A stretch of DNA of 64,000 nt from positions 1 to 64,000 of the forward strand of contig JBKQUM010000138.1 of NCBI GenBank assembly GCA_052140165.1. Direction: 5' to 3'. The notes beneath the pieces are model-generated. The model was not told the origin of the DNA. It saw only the letters and a program-made list of their open reading frames with translations, and ran no database searches. How positions within the stretch are numbered: the first letter of the stretch is position 1; the number at the start of each line of letters is the position of its first letter. Shown piece by piece: positions 1 through 8,000 of this stretch. Both the position numbers and the translations under genes were made by a program. The stretch is from Bog-473 sp052140165 (GTDB taxonomy: Bacteria; Actinomycetota; Acidimicrobiia; Acidimicrobiales; RAAP-2).

Positions 1-114
1 GTGCGCGCCTTCGAGGCGGGCCCCGACGGGCTGGACATCATCGCCGTGGGCGGCCCCAAGCCCGAGGACGGCGACGGCGTGATGGGCGCGGCCGCCTGGC
101 CCGAGGCGCAGTAG
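1..114 (+). CDS. Cupin-domain protein, C-terminal end (partial)
   Basis: Only the last 37 codons and the TAG stop are inside the window; the start lies upstream. The tail begins VRAFEAGPDGLDIIAVG and is followed by a short acidic stretch. It resembles the last beta strands of small actinobacterial cupin proteins, in which a line about the ligand giving a useful value is followed by 'GLxLLAxG'. Codon use is strongly GC3, consistent with a real gene. Family membership rests on this short tail alone, so the assignment is tentative and no substrate can be proposed. Confidence 0.45.
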   Translation: MRAFEAGPDGLDIIAVGGPKPEDGDGVMGAAAWPEAQ

Positions 115-145
115 CTCCTCTCCACCTCCAATTTATACCGCACAG

Positions 146-180
146 GGGGCTTGTTACAAGCCCCGGTCGTGCCGCATAAT
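146..180 (+). promoter_or_regulatory. Promoter with palindromic operator upstream of the monooxygenase
   Basis: A perfect inverted repeat GGGGCTTGT-T-ACAAGCCCC lies at 146-164. A sigma-70-like pair overlaps and follows it: TTGTTA at 151-156, an 18-base spacer, and CATAAT at 175-180, 42 bases before the ATG at 222. The palindrome covers the -35 element, the usual place for a repressor operator (TetR or MarR type). No regulator gene is adjacent inside the window. The same palindrome could also fold as a hairpin at the end of the upstream cupin gene, but no T-run follows it. Confidence 0.5.
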
Positions 181-221
181 CGCCCGCCGCAGGCCAGAAC
201 CTACGAAAATGGGAGAGCTAA

Positions 222-1685
222 ATGCGTACGGAAGAGCATGCGGTGGTGATCGCCGGAGGCGGTCCGGCGGGGATGATGCTCGCGGCTGAGCTGGCGCTGG
301 CGAAGGTCGACGTCGCGGTGCTCGAGCGGCGTCCCGATCACGTGCTCGCCGGCTCGCGGGCCGGCGGCTTTCACTCGCGCACAATCGAGGTACTGGATCA
401 GCGTGGCGTCGCTGACCGCTTCCTCGCGGAGGGTCACGTGGCGCAGGCCATATCGTTCGCCACGACGGTGTTGGACATGGGCGACTTCCCGACGCGTCAT
501 CCCTATTCGCTCGGGATCTGGCAGAACCAGATCGAGCGGATCATGGCCGCCTGGATCGCCGAGCTGCCGGTGCGGATCTACTACGGATGCGAGGTGACGG
601 GCTTCGCCCAGGACGACGCCGGCGTCGACGTCGAGCTGTCCGAGGGCCGGTCTCCGCGGGCGCAGTATCTCGTCGGGTGCGACGGAGGACGCAGCGTCCT
701 CCGCAGAACCGCCGGCATCGAGTTCCCGGGGTGGGATCCGACCAGGAGCAACCTGATCGCCGAGGTCGAGGTGACAGAGGAACCGCCGCGGGGCATTCGC
801 CACGACGCGACGGGCATCCATGCCCTCCACCGGTTGGAAGACGGCAAGACGTTCCGCGTGGTCGTCACCGAGCGGCAGCTCGGCCCGAGCAGCGAGCCCA
901 CCCTGAGCGACCTGGGCGAGGCGCTCACCGCCGTGTACGGCACCGACTTCGGGATCCACAATCCCACGTGGATCTCCAGGTTCACCGACATGACACGTCA
1001 GGCCGCGGCCTACCGCGCGGGACGAGTCCTCCTCGCCGGCGACTCGGCGCACGTGCACTACCCGGCGGGCGGACAGGGCCTCAGCCTCGGTGTGCAGGAT
1101 GCGGTGAACCTGGGATGGAAGCTGGCGCAGGTGGTCAACGGGACCTCCCCGGACAGCCTCCTCGATACGTATCAGGGCGAGCGCCACCCGGTCGCTGCCC
1201 GTGCGCTGCAGCACACGATGGCCCAGGGCGTGCTCCAGCGCCAGGACGACCGCATGAAGGCCCTGGTCGATATGGTGTCGGAGCTGGCGAGCATGGACGA
1301 GCCTCGAAAACGGCTCGCCGGGATCATCTCCGGGCTGGACATTCGATACGAGCTCGGGGAAGGCCACCCCCTGCTCGGACGCCGCATGCCCGATCTGGAC
1401 CTCGTGACCGCCGACGGCCCGTTGCGGGCCTTCACCCTGCTGCACCACGCCAAGGCGGTGCTGCTCAACCTCGGTGAGCCCGGTGCCTATGACATCACTC
1501 CATGGGCCGACCGTGTCCAGCTGATCGATGCTGAATATCCCGGCCCGTGGGAACTTCCGGTCCTCGGCGTGGTGACCGCTCCCACCGCCGTGTTGATCCG
1601 GCCCGACGGATATGTCGCCTGGGTGGGAGCCGGCACCGATGCCGGATTGCGTGACGCCCTGACCACCTGGTTCGGAACACCATGA
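222..1685 (+). CDS. FAD-dependent aromatic monooxygenase (rifampicin-monooxygenase-like)
   Basis: A 487-residue flavoprotein of the PF01494 group, which hydroxylates aromatic substrates with NAD(P)H and O2. The N-terminal Rossmann motif GGGPAG is at residues 12-17. The central 'GCDGGRS' motif (about 151-157) and the FAD-ribityl motif LLAGDSAHVHYPAGGQGLSL (about 268-287) are intact. The C-terminal third is a thioredoxin-like extension ending near residue 485, as in phenol hydroxylase-type and rifampicin monooxygenases. The ATG at 222 is preceded by GGGAGAG at a good distance. It is monocistronic, and the next gene is convergent. The palindrome over its promoter suggests inducible expression. 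Substrate unknown: antibiotic or plant-aromatic hydroxylation are both possible. Confidence 0.85.
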   Translation: MRTEEHAVVIAGGGPAGMMLAAELALAKVDVAVLERRPDHVLAGSRAGGFHSRTIEVLDQRGVADRFLAEGHVAQAISFATTVLDMGDFPTRHPYSLGIWQNQIERIMAAWIAELPVRIYYGCEVTGFAQDDAGVDVELSEGRSPRAQYLVGCDGGRSVLRRTAGIEFPGWDPTRSNLIAEVEVTEEPPRGIRHDATGIHALHRLEDGKTFRVVVTERQLGPSSEPTLSDLGEALTAVYGTDFGIHNPTWISRFTDMTRQAAAYRAGRVLLAGDSAHVHYPAGGQGLSLGVQDAVNLGWKLAQVVNGTSPDSLLDTYQGERHPVAARALQHTMAQGVLQRQDDRMKALVDMVSELASMDEPRKRLAGIISGLDIRYELGEGHPLLGRRMPDLDLVTADGPLRAFTLLHHAKAVLLNLGEPGAYDITPWADRVQLIDAEYPGPWELPVLGVVTAPTAVLIRPDGYVAWVGAGTDAGLRDALTTWFGTP

Positions 1686-1724
1686 CGAGACGCGATGCCG
1701 GGCGTTTCGTGAGACCGGCTGATG

Positions 1725-2258
1725 TCACGAGAACGCCGCGATGACCCCTCGCAACCTCTCGGCGTTCTCCCCCAGACCGTCCGTCGCCTGGAGGACCAGA
1801 TCCACGTCGCCGGGAGGCACCCACGACGCTCTGGAGCGTTCGACGTGGTCCCAGTCGAGCTCGTACCAGTTCGGAATCTGGCGCTGACGGCCCTCGACCC
1901 GGGAGCGGTGGATCACCGGATCTGGGCACGTGGTCATGACCACGAGGCACCGGGCGGACTCCTCGGCGGCCACGAGGCGGGTTCCCTCCACCTCCGGGGA
2001 ACGTGCCACGCCGTCGAGCACGACCGATGACCCCATCCTGAGCTGCGCCCGCGCCAGAGCCCACATGATCGACCACCCGACGACGCGATGTCCCGGCGGA
2101 TCCATCGCGTCGAGCGCCACCTGAACCTCAGGGTAAGGGCGGAGTGCGCTCATCGCCCAATCGTGGCCCAGCACGGGAGCCCCCAACTCCCGCGCCGCGA
2201 CGTCCGCCATGGTGGATTTGCCCGTTGCCTGAAGGCCCGTGACCAGTACGAGGAGCAT
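1725..2258 (-). CDS. Small P-loop kinase-like ATPase (AAA_33 type)
   Basis: A 177-residue cytoplasmic protein with Walker A GLQATGKST at residues 8-16 and a hydrophobic strand VVLDGVARS (Walker B-like) near 80-88. The size and layout match the AAA_33/zeta-toxin-like group of small nucleotide or antibiotic kinases. A typical next feature is the arginine-rich lid 'RSRVEGRQRQ' around 117-126, which is present. It lies 93 bases downstream of the universal stress gene on the same strand and may be co-transcribed with it. The phosphate acceptor cannot be named. The end is convergent with the monooxygenase, 39 bases away. Confidence 0.7.
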   Translation of the reverse strand: MLLVLVTGLQATGKSTMADVAARELGAPVLGHDWAMSALRPYPEVQVALDAMDPPGHRVVGWSIMWALARAQLRMGSSVVLDGVARSPEVEGTRLVAAEESARCLVVMTTCPDPVIHRSRVEGRQRQIPNWYELDWDHVERSRASWVPPGDVDLVLQATDGLGENAERLRGVIAAFS

Positions 2259-2351
2259 CGTCCGCCTCTTCCATGCTCCGATCGGAAACGGCGGCCGGCG
2301 TCGACAGGGAGACTACGGATCGAAACGGGTATGGACTCCGGCGACCCCTGG

Positions 2352-2789
2352 CTAGTCGGTCTTGACGACGAGCACGGCGCAATGCGCCGCGTGGGCCACC
2401 GAGTTGGGCACGCTGCCGAGATAGCGCCGCGCCCCCCGCATGCCCTTGCTGCCGACGACGATCAGGTCGGCCCCGACGTCGGCGGCCGCGCCGAGGATCA
2501 CGTCGTCGGCGTTGCCCTGCGCTGCGTGCGCCTCGGCCTTCAACCCCTCGCCGAACTTCTCGATGGCGCTTTCCCCCACGGCCTTGGCCGCCTCCTCGAC
2601 CATGGCCTGGCCCATGCCGGTGTCGACCAGCGGGGCGCCCGTCGCGGCCGCCATGCCGGAGCCGGGTGAGCGCACGGCGGTCACGATGTGCAGCTCCGAG
2701 CCCCACGAGCGGGCAATGTCCGCGGCGGCCTGGACCGCCTTCTCGGCGGTGGGAGAGCCGTCGGTTCCGACCACGACAATCTTGTACAT
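2352..2789 (-). CDS. Universal stress protein, UspA family
   Basis: A 145-residue single-domain Usp protein. It opens with MYKIVVVGTDGSPTAEKAV, the canonical first strand and ATP-contacting Asp. Its C-terminal nucleotide loop reads GSKGMRGARRYLGSVPNS (about 113-130), the G-2X-G-(8)-GS form of the ATP-binding signature. This loop is one residue shorter between the glycines than the common nine-residue spacing. The reading frame continues upstream, but the ATG at 2789 is preferred because it is preceded by GGAGAAGGGG and starts exactly at the conserved first strand. These proteins bind ATP as dimers and are induced in stress or hypoxia. Confidence 0.9.
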   Translation of the reverse strand: MYKIVVVGTDGSPTAEKAVQAAADIARSWGSELHIVTAVRSPGSGMAAATGAPLVDTGMGQAMVEEAAKAVGESAIEKFGEGLKAEAHAAQGNADDVILGAAADVGADLIVVGSKGMRGARRYLGSVPNSVAHAAHCAVLVVKTD

Positions 2790-2849
2790 AGGTTCGTCCC
2801 CTTCTCCGCCGGAGCGCTCAGCGTAGCTGGACCGCACGCACCTGTCCGC

Positions 2850-3122
2850 TCAATCCGCCAGGGCGCCGTACGCCGCTTCCCAGACGTCCACGAAGTGGAC
2901 CGGCGGGTCCGGCGAGGTCATTGCCCGCGTGGTCAGCAGGATGCCGGTGATCCCGCGTACGGGATCGGTCGACCACACCGTGCCGGTGCCTCCGTTCCAG
3001 CCGAAGCCCCGCGGAATCGGTGGCTCCCCGCTCACGGGTCCCGGCGCGGCCATGCAGTAGCCCCACCCCCCGTGCGCTCCGAGGAAGAGGAGGGCTGACG
3101 CCCGCCGCGTTCGGGCCGAGAG
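2850..3122 (-). pseudogene. Serine hydrolase (class C beta-lactamase-like), C-terminal remnant
   Basis: The last ~90 residues match the end of PF00144 serine hydrolases: FLGAHGGWGYCMA, then GFGWNGGTGTVW, where GGTGT corresponds to the KTG-like box, then DPVRGITGILLTTR. The nucleophile SxxK and the YxN motifs that must precede this are absent. Upstream the frame stays open to 3221, but the residues there show no family resemblance, and at 3236 a divergent gene starts. This is therefore a 3' relic of a gene of roughly 400 codons, probably left by a deletion that brought the YjbR gene next to it. Confidence 0.7.
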
Positions 3123-3235
3123 GCGGTCGTGCAGGCCGCGCAGGCCGGCGGCGTCCAAGCCTGGGGTGACGGTCACGGCGCGAGCGGCGCCGGTCGGCGA
3201 GCCATGCCGGGTGACGCTCACGGTAGGGTGCGGGC

Positions 3236-3661
3236 ATGGCGGCGTTCAGCGACGTCGAGCGGGTGGTCTCGTCGCTGCCCGAGGTGACCGAGGGCCGGCG
3301 GCACGGCAACCGGACGTGGTTCGTGGGCGGCACGGCGTTCGCCTGGGAACGCCCGTTCTCCAAGGCCGACCTGAAGCGCTTCGGAGACACCGAGCCCCCA
3401 CCCGGTCCGATTCTGGCCCTGCGCACCGCCGACCTGTCCGACAAGGAAGCCGTGCTGGCCACCGGTGCGAAGGGCTTCTTCACCATCCCCCACTTCGACG
3501 GCTACGCGGCGGTCCTGGTCGCGCTGCGCGCCGTCACGATGAAGCAGCTGCGCGAGACGATCGAGGATGCGTGGCTGGCTGCGGCGCCCGAGCGCCTCTC
3601 GAGGGCGTACCTGGCGGGCAGCGAGGCCCTCAGACCCTGGGCACGCCGCACGAGTCGTTGA
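3236..3661 (+). CDS. MmcQ/YjbR family protein
   Basis: A 141-residue protein of the YjbR/MmcQ fold (PF04237, CyaY-like DNA-binding or enzyme-like fold of unknown reaction). Recognisable parts are 'SSLPEVTEGRRHGNRTWFV' near the N-terminus, the FSKADLKRFGD segment, and the terminal 'TMKQLRETIEDAWLAAAPERL' helix typical of the family. The ATG at 3236 starts in the family-typical position. It is divergent from the serine-hydrolase remnant, and its last 32 bases overlap the 3' end of the convergent phosphatase gene. Function is not known. Confidence 0.85.
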   Translation: MAAFSDVERVVSSLPEVTEGRRHGNRTWFVGGTAFAWERPFSKADLKRFGDTEPPPGPILALRTADLSDKEAVLATGAKGFFTIPHFDGYAAVLVALRAVTMKQLRETIEDAWLAAAPERLSRAYLAGSEALRPWARRTSR

Positions 3662-4355
3662 AGCGCAGCAGCACCCAGCGGTCCTCCGCCGGCACCCATT
3701 CCCACTCGGTCATGGACGCGTGCACGATGCGCACCCAGCCCCGCCGGTAGATCTCGGGCGGCACGCCGAGGAACCGGATCATGCAGGCCTCGATGACCCC
3801 TGCGTGCACGGCCGCCACCACCAGCTCCCCCGGATGACGGCCGACCACCTCCCGCACGGCGTCGGAGGCCCGCACGACGAACTCGGACCAGCTCTCACCA
3901 CCCGGCGCGATGGGGATGCCCGGGTCTCGGTCCCAGTCCGGCACCCCGAAGGCCTCGACCACCTCCTCCCACGGCATGCCGTCGCACTGGCCCGGGTGCA
4001 GCTCGCACAGATCGCAGCGCTGCACGACCGGCCCGAGGGCCTTGGGCCCCGACCCCACCACCGGCCGCAGGCGCTCCGCCGTCTCCACGGCGCGCGGCAG
4101 GACCGAGGAGTACAGGGCCGTCGCCTCGCGCAGCTCGCCGCTCTCGTAGAGGCGGTCGGCCAGCGCCGCTATCTGCCGGCGCCCCAGGTCCGTGAGGCCC
4201 GTGCAGCCCTTGAGCCCGCCCACGACGCGGTTGATGTTGCACTCCGCCTCGCCGTGGCGCACCAGCACGATGCGCGACGCGTCGTCGGCGGGCGGAAAGA
4301 TGCGCAGGACACCGGCGTGGGCCCGGTCGTCGGCCTCCGCGCTGACCGTGCTCAC
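3630..4355 (-). CDS. Histidine phosphatase family protein
   Basis: A 241-residue phosphoglycerate-mutase-like phosphatase. The catalytic LVRHGEAECN motif is near residue 30 and the second catalytic His is in 'AAVHAGVIEA' near 188. A Cys-containing loop, QRCDLCELHPGQCDG, lies between them. The GTG at 4355 is chosen because it overlaps the TGA of the upstream VWA gene in a GTGA junction, implying translational coupling; a start further upstream would lie entirely inside that gene. It is the last gene of the long minus-strand run that begins with the amine oxidase. Whether it acts on a small metabolite or a phosphoprotein is not evident. Confidence 0.88.
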   Translation of the reverse strand: MSTVSAEADDRAHAGVLRIFPPADDASRIVLVRHGEAECNINRVVGGLKGCTGLTDLGRRQIAALADRLYESGELREATALYSSVLPRAVETAERLRPVVGSGPKALGPVVQRCDLCELHPGQCDGMPWEEVVEAFGVPDWDRDPGIPIAPGGESWSEFVVRASDAVREVVGRHPGELVVAAVHAGVIEACMIRFLGVPPEIYRRGWVRIVHASMTEWEWVPAEDRWVLLRFNDSCGVPRV

Positions 4356-5809
4356 GCCAGGTTCCCGACGAAGTGCTCGAGCTGCCGGAGCGTCCGGCAC
4401 TCCACCACGTCGTCGCAATGCGCCGCGTACTCGCCCACGATCGAGTCGCCCGATCCCCAGTAGTCACGCGGCTCGGGATTCAGCCAGTAGACGTGACGAG
4501 CCCTGGCCTGCAGGTCCTCGAGCACCCACGATCCCGAGGCGTGGTAGTTGTTGCGCGCGTCGCCCAGCACCATGACGCTCGAGCGTGAGTTCACCTGGTC
4601 CCCCCAGCGCCGGTGGAACTCGCTGAGCGCGTGGCCGTAGTCGGAATGGCCGTCGACCCAGATGACGTCCGCCTCCAGGTTGATGCGAGCCACCGCCTCG
4701 GCGGGGTCGACCACCCCCTCGAAGAACCGAGTCACCTCGTCGATCCCGTCGACGAACACGAAGCTGCGGACCTTCGAGAACTGCGAGGAGATCGCGTAGA
4801 CCAGGTGCAGGGTGAAGCGGGCGAAGCTGGCCACCGAGCCGGAGATGTCGGCGATCACGAAGATCTCGGGCTTGGCCGGGCGTGGGTGCCGGAAGCGCGG
4901 CTCAATGGGGACGCCACCGGTCGACAGCGACCGCCGCATGGTGGCGCGGAAGTCCAGAGGGCCCTTGCGCCCGTGGCGGCGCTTGCGGGCCAGACGCACG
5001 GCCAGCTTGCGGGAGAGCGGCTGCAGGGTGCGGTGCAGCAAGGCCAGCTCCTCGCGGGTGGCGTGCATGACGTCGATGTCCTCGGGCAGCGGCTTGCGCA
5101 CGGAACGGGCCAGGGCCTCGGCGCCGCGGTCCTCCACCAGGCGCCGGCGGATCTCGGTCTCGACGGCCCGGCGGAACTTCTCGATGCGCGCCTTGAACTC
5201 GTCCGCTGCCAGGCGCTCCTCGAGCTCGGTGAGCGCCCCGCCCGCGGCGCCCGCCTGCGCCTGGCCCATGAGCTTCTCCAGCACCGCGTCGAGGTCCAGG
5301 TTCCGCAGCGTGCGGTACAGGTAGTAGGTGCCTCCCACCGGGCGTCCGGGCTCCATGCCGGCATAGCGGTCGACCGCGTTGCGGGCCACGGCGTTCATGA
5401 GCGCAGCGTCGGCGGAGAGCAACGACTTGAAGAGCAGCTCGGCCAGCTCCTCGGGCGTCATCCCCTCGCCCGACCCGCCCCCCTTCCACGAGCGACCCTG
5501 GCCCTGCATGCCCCCCTGGCCCGCCTGCTCTCGGTCGCTCTCGGCGCCCTCCTCGCCGCCTTCCTCGCCCTCGTCCCCGGCACCGGCGCCGCCGGTCCGC
5601 ACGGCGAAGAACACCTCGAAGGCCGTCTCGAAGGCACGCCAGTGCGCCGACGACTTCACGAGCGTGGCGGCCAGCGCGTACTTCAGCGCCTCGCGGTCCT
5701 CCAGCGGTATGTGCTTGACCGCCTCGGCCGCATCGAGGTGCTCGGTGAGCGACACGGGCAGTCCGGAACGGCGCAGCTCGGTGACGAACCCGGAGAGGAG
5801 GTCGAGCAC
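4352..5809 (-). CDS. VWA-domain (CoxE-like) protein
   Basis: A 485-residue protein. Residues 1-70 form a helical N-domain. A highly acidic, Gly-rich linker (about 72-115, runs of EEGGEEG) follows, then a helical middle and a C-terminal von Willebrand A domain. The MIDAS motif DISGS sits near residue 323, with downstream Thr and Asp positions in 'DEVTRFFEG' and 'GDARNN'. The family partners MoxR ATPases in metal-centre insertion or complex assembly; CoxE does this for CO dehydrogenase. The MoxR partner lies 7 bases upstream. No CO dehydrogenase subunits occur in this window, so the client is unknown. Confidence 0.9.
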   Translation of the reverse strand: MLDLLSGFVTELRRSGLPVSLTEHLDAAEAVKHIPLEDREALKYALAATLVKSSAHWRAFETAFEVFFAVRTGGAGAGDEGEEGGEEGAESDREQAGQGGMQGQGRSWKGGGSGEGMTPEELAELLFKSLLSADAALMNAVARNAVDRYAGMEPGRPVGGTYYLYRTLRNLDLDAVLEKLMGQAQAGAAGGALTELEERLAADEFKARIEKFRRAVETEIRRRLVEDRGAEALARSVRKPLPEDIDVMHATREELALLHRTLQPLSRKLAVRLARKRRHGRKGPLDFRATMRRSLSTGGVPIEPRFRHPRPAKPEIFVIADISGSVASFARFTLHLVYAISSQFSKVRSFVFVDGIDEVTRFFEGVVDPAEAVARINLEADVIWVDGHSDYGHALSEFHRRWGDQVNSRSSVMVLGDARNNYHASGSWVLEDLQARARHVYWLNPEPRDYWGSGDSIVGEYAAHCDDVVECRTLRQLEHFVGNLA

Positions 5810-5816
5810 GTGCGCC

Positions 5817-6746
5817 TCAGTTCGAGGAGGCCGACAGCAGCTCCTTGGTGGCCCGCTCGATATCGGCTTGGTACTTCAACAGGATGTGCAGCGTGTCCTT
5901 CGCTCCCGCGGCATCGATCGTCTCCACGCCGAGCAGCACGAGCGTGCGGGCCCAGTCCAGTGTCTCGGAGACGGACGGTGCCTTGCGGAGCTCGATCGTG
6001 CGCAACGAGCGCACGATCCGGGCCACCTGGTCGGCCAGCTCCTCGCTGATGCCGGGCACCTTGGCCCGGACGATCTCGCGCTCGCGGTCGAGCTCGGGGT
6101 AGTCGACGTGCAGGTACAGGCAGCGCCGCTTCAGTGCCTCGGAGAGCTCGCGGGTGTTGTTCGACGTGAGGAACACCATGGGCAGCTGCGTGGCCCGCAC
6201 GGTACCGAGCTCGGGGATGGAGACCTGGTACTCGGAGAGGATCTCGAGGAGCAGCGCCTCGGTCTCGAGCTCGACGCGGTCCACCTCGTCGACGAGGAGC
6301 ACCACCGGTTCGGTGGCGCGGATCGCCTCGAGCAGCGGGCGGGTCAGGAGGAAGTCCTCGGAGAAGATGTCCTCTTCGAGCTCGGACCAGCTCGGGCCCT
6401 CCTCCTCCGCCTTGCCGTGCTCCCCCGCCTGAATCCGCAGCAGCTGCTTGCGGTAGTTCCACTCGTAGAGCGCCTTGGACTCGTCGAGGCCCTCGTAACA
6501 CTGGAGCCTGATCAGCCGCGCCCCCGTGAGATCCGCCACCGACTTGGCCAGTTGCGTCTTCCCGGTCCCCGCTGGGCCCTCGACGAGCACCGGCTTGGCC
6601 AGCCGGTCGGCCAGGAAGACGACGCCGCTGATCGAATCGTCCGCCAGGTACCCGACCCGGGCCAGGCCGCCCCGCACCGCGTCCAGCGACTCGAACCGGG
6701 GAGGCCCCGATTCGGGCAGTCCCAATGCTGCGTTCCCTTCACTCAC
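5817..6746 (-). CDS. MoxR-family AAA+ ATPase
   Basis: A 309-residue AAA+ chaperone-like ATPase. Walker A is GPAGTGKTQ near 58-66. Walker B is 'VVLLVDEVDRVE' near 150-161. 'VFLTSNNTREL' is the sensor-1 region, and the C-terminal lid contains 'VSETLDWARTLVLLG'. The start is GTG at 6746, overlapping the TGA of proA (GTGA). With the VWA gene directly downstream it forms a MoxR-VWA module, which usually remodels a target complex. Sharing a transcript with proline and ribosome-assembly genes is unusual. Confidence 0.9.
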   Translation of the reverse strand: MSEGNAALGLPESGPPRFESLDAVRGGLARVGYLADDSISGVVFLADRLAKPVLVEGPAGTGKTQLAKSVADLTGARLIRLQCYEGLDESKALYEWNYRKQLLRIQAGEHGKAEEEGPSWSELEEDIFSEDFLLTRPLLEAIRATEPVVLLVDEVDRVELETEALLLEILSEYQVSIPELGTVRATQLPMVFLTSNNTRELSEALKRRCLYLHVDYPELDREREIVRAKVPGISEELADQVARIVRSLRTIELRKAPSVSETLDWARTLVLLGVETIDAAGAKDTLHILLKYQADIERATKELLSASSN

Positions 6747-7996
6747 CGGCGTACCTGCCCGTCACCGCGCACGACCCACTTCAACGTCGTCAACTCCTTC
6801 ACTCCCATGGGGCCGCGGGCGTGCAGCTTCTGGGTGGAGATCCCCACCTCGGCGCCGAGCCCGAGCTCCTCACCGTCGACGAACCTCGTCGACGCGTTCA
6901 CCAGCACCGCCGCGCCGTCGACCTCGGCCACGAAGCGGTCCGCCACTCTCACGTCGGAGGTGACGATGGCCTCGGAGTGGCCCGAGCTGTAACGGTCGAT
7001 GTGCGCAATGGCGTCGCCGACGTCGTCGACCATCCCGATCGCCACCACCGGCCCCAGGAATTCCATGGCGAAATCGCTTTCCATGGCGGGCACGGCATCG
7101 GGCACCAGGGCCCGCACGCGCTCGTCGGCCCTGATCTCCACCTCGGCGGCGGCGAGGGAGTCCGCCAGGCGTGGAAGGAAGTCCTCCGCCACGTCCGCAT
7201 GCACCAGGATGGTCTCGACTGCATTGCAGACCCCGAAGCGATGCGTCTTGGCGTTGACCGCGAGCTCGTGCGCCATGGCCAGATCGGCCGCGCCGTCGAC
7301 GTACAGGTGGCAATTCCCGTCACCGTCGAGCACGTAGGGCACCGTGGCGTGCTCGACCAGCGACTCAATCAGCGACCGCCCTCCGCGCGGGATCAGACAG
7401 TCGATCAGCCCGCGCAATTGCATGAAGGCGATCGCCGTCTCGTGGGACGTGTCCTCCACCAGGGCAACGGCGTCCTCGGGCAGCCCCGCCTTGACGGCGG
7501 CACGGCGCAGCAGCGCCACGATGGCCCGGTTGGATTCGATGGCGGAGGACGAGCCGCGCAGGAACGCCGCGTTCCCCGCCTTGAGGCACAGGCCGGCAGC
7601 ATCACTCGTGACGTTGGGCCGGTTCTCGTAGATCACGCCGACCACTCCGAGCGGTACCCGCACCCGCGTCACTCGCAGACCGTTGGGTCGCACCCATCCC
7701 TCGGTGACCTCCCCCACCGGGTCCGGCAACGCCGCCACCTTGCGCAGGCCGCGCGCCATGCCCCGTACCCGGTCCTTGCTCAGGCGCAGCCGGTCCCGGG
7801 CCGCCTCGGTCATGCCGGCCGCCTCTGCCCGCTCCAGGTCGGCCCTGTTGGCCGCCACCAGCGAGGACCGCTCGTCCTCCAGGAGGTCGGCCGCCAGGCG
7901 CAGTGCGTCGTCACGGACGGAGCTGGGCGACCGCGCCACCACTCGCGCCGCTGCGTGGACGCGGCCCGCGAGCTGCTCCAATGCAGGCGAGGTCAT
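6743..7996 (-). CDS. proA: Glutamate-5-semialdehyde dehydrogenase
   Basis: A 417-residue enzyme that reduces glutamyl-5-phosphate to glutamate-5-semialdehyde with NADPH, the second step of proline synthesis. The family length is matched. Diagnostic segments are 'VPLGVVGVIYENRPNVTSDAAGLCLKAGNA' near 100-130 and the active-site Cys in 'FGVCNAVETILVH' near 255-267. The C-terminal 'HARGPMGVKELTTLKWVVRG' is typical of ProA. It lies 4 bases after proB and overlaps the MoxR start. The proB-proA order is conserved, so the function is secure. Confidence 0.97.
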   Translation of the reverse strand: MTSPALEQLAGRVHAAARVVARSPSSVRDDALRLAADLLEDERSSLVAANRADLERAEAAGMTEAARDRLRLSKDRVRGMARGLRKVAALPDPVGEVTEGWVRPNGLRVTRVRVPLGVVGVIYENRPNVTSDAAGLCLKAGNAAFLRGSSSAIESNRAIVALLRRAAVKAGLPEDAVALVEDTSHETAIAFMQLRGLIDCLIPRGGRSLIESLVEHATVPYVLDGDGNCHLYVDGAADLAMAHELAVNAKTHRFGVCNAVETILVHADVAEDFLPRLADSLAAAEVEIRADERVRALVPDAVPAMESDFAMEFLGPVVAIGMVDDVGDAIAHIDRYSSGHSEAIVTSDVRVADRFVAEVDGAAVLVNASTRFVDGEELGLGAEVGISTQKLHARGPMGVKELTTLKWVVRGDGQVRR

Positions 7997-8000
7997 CGGG

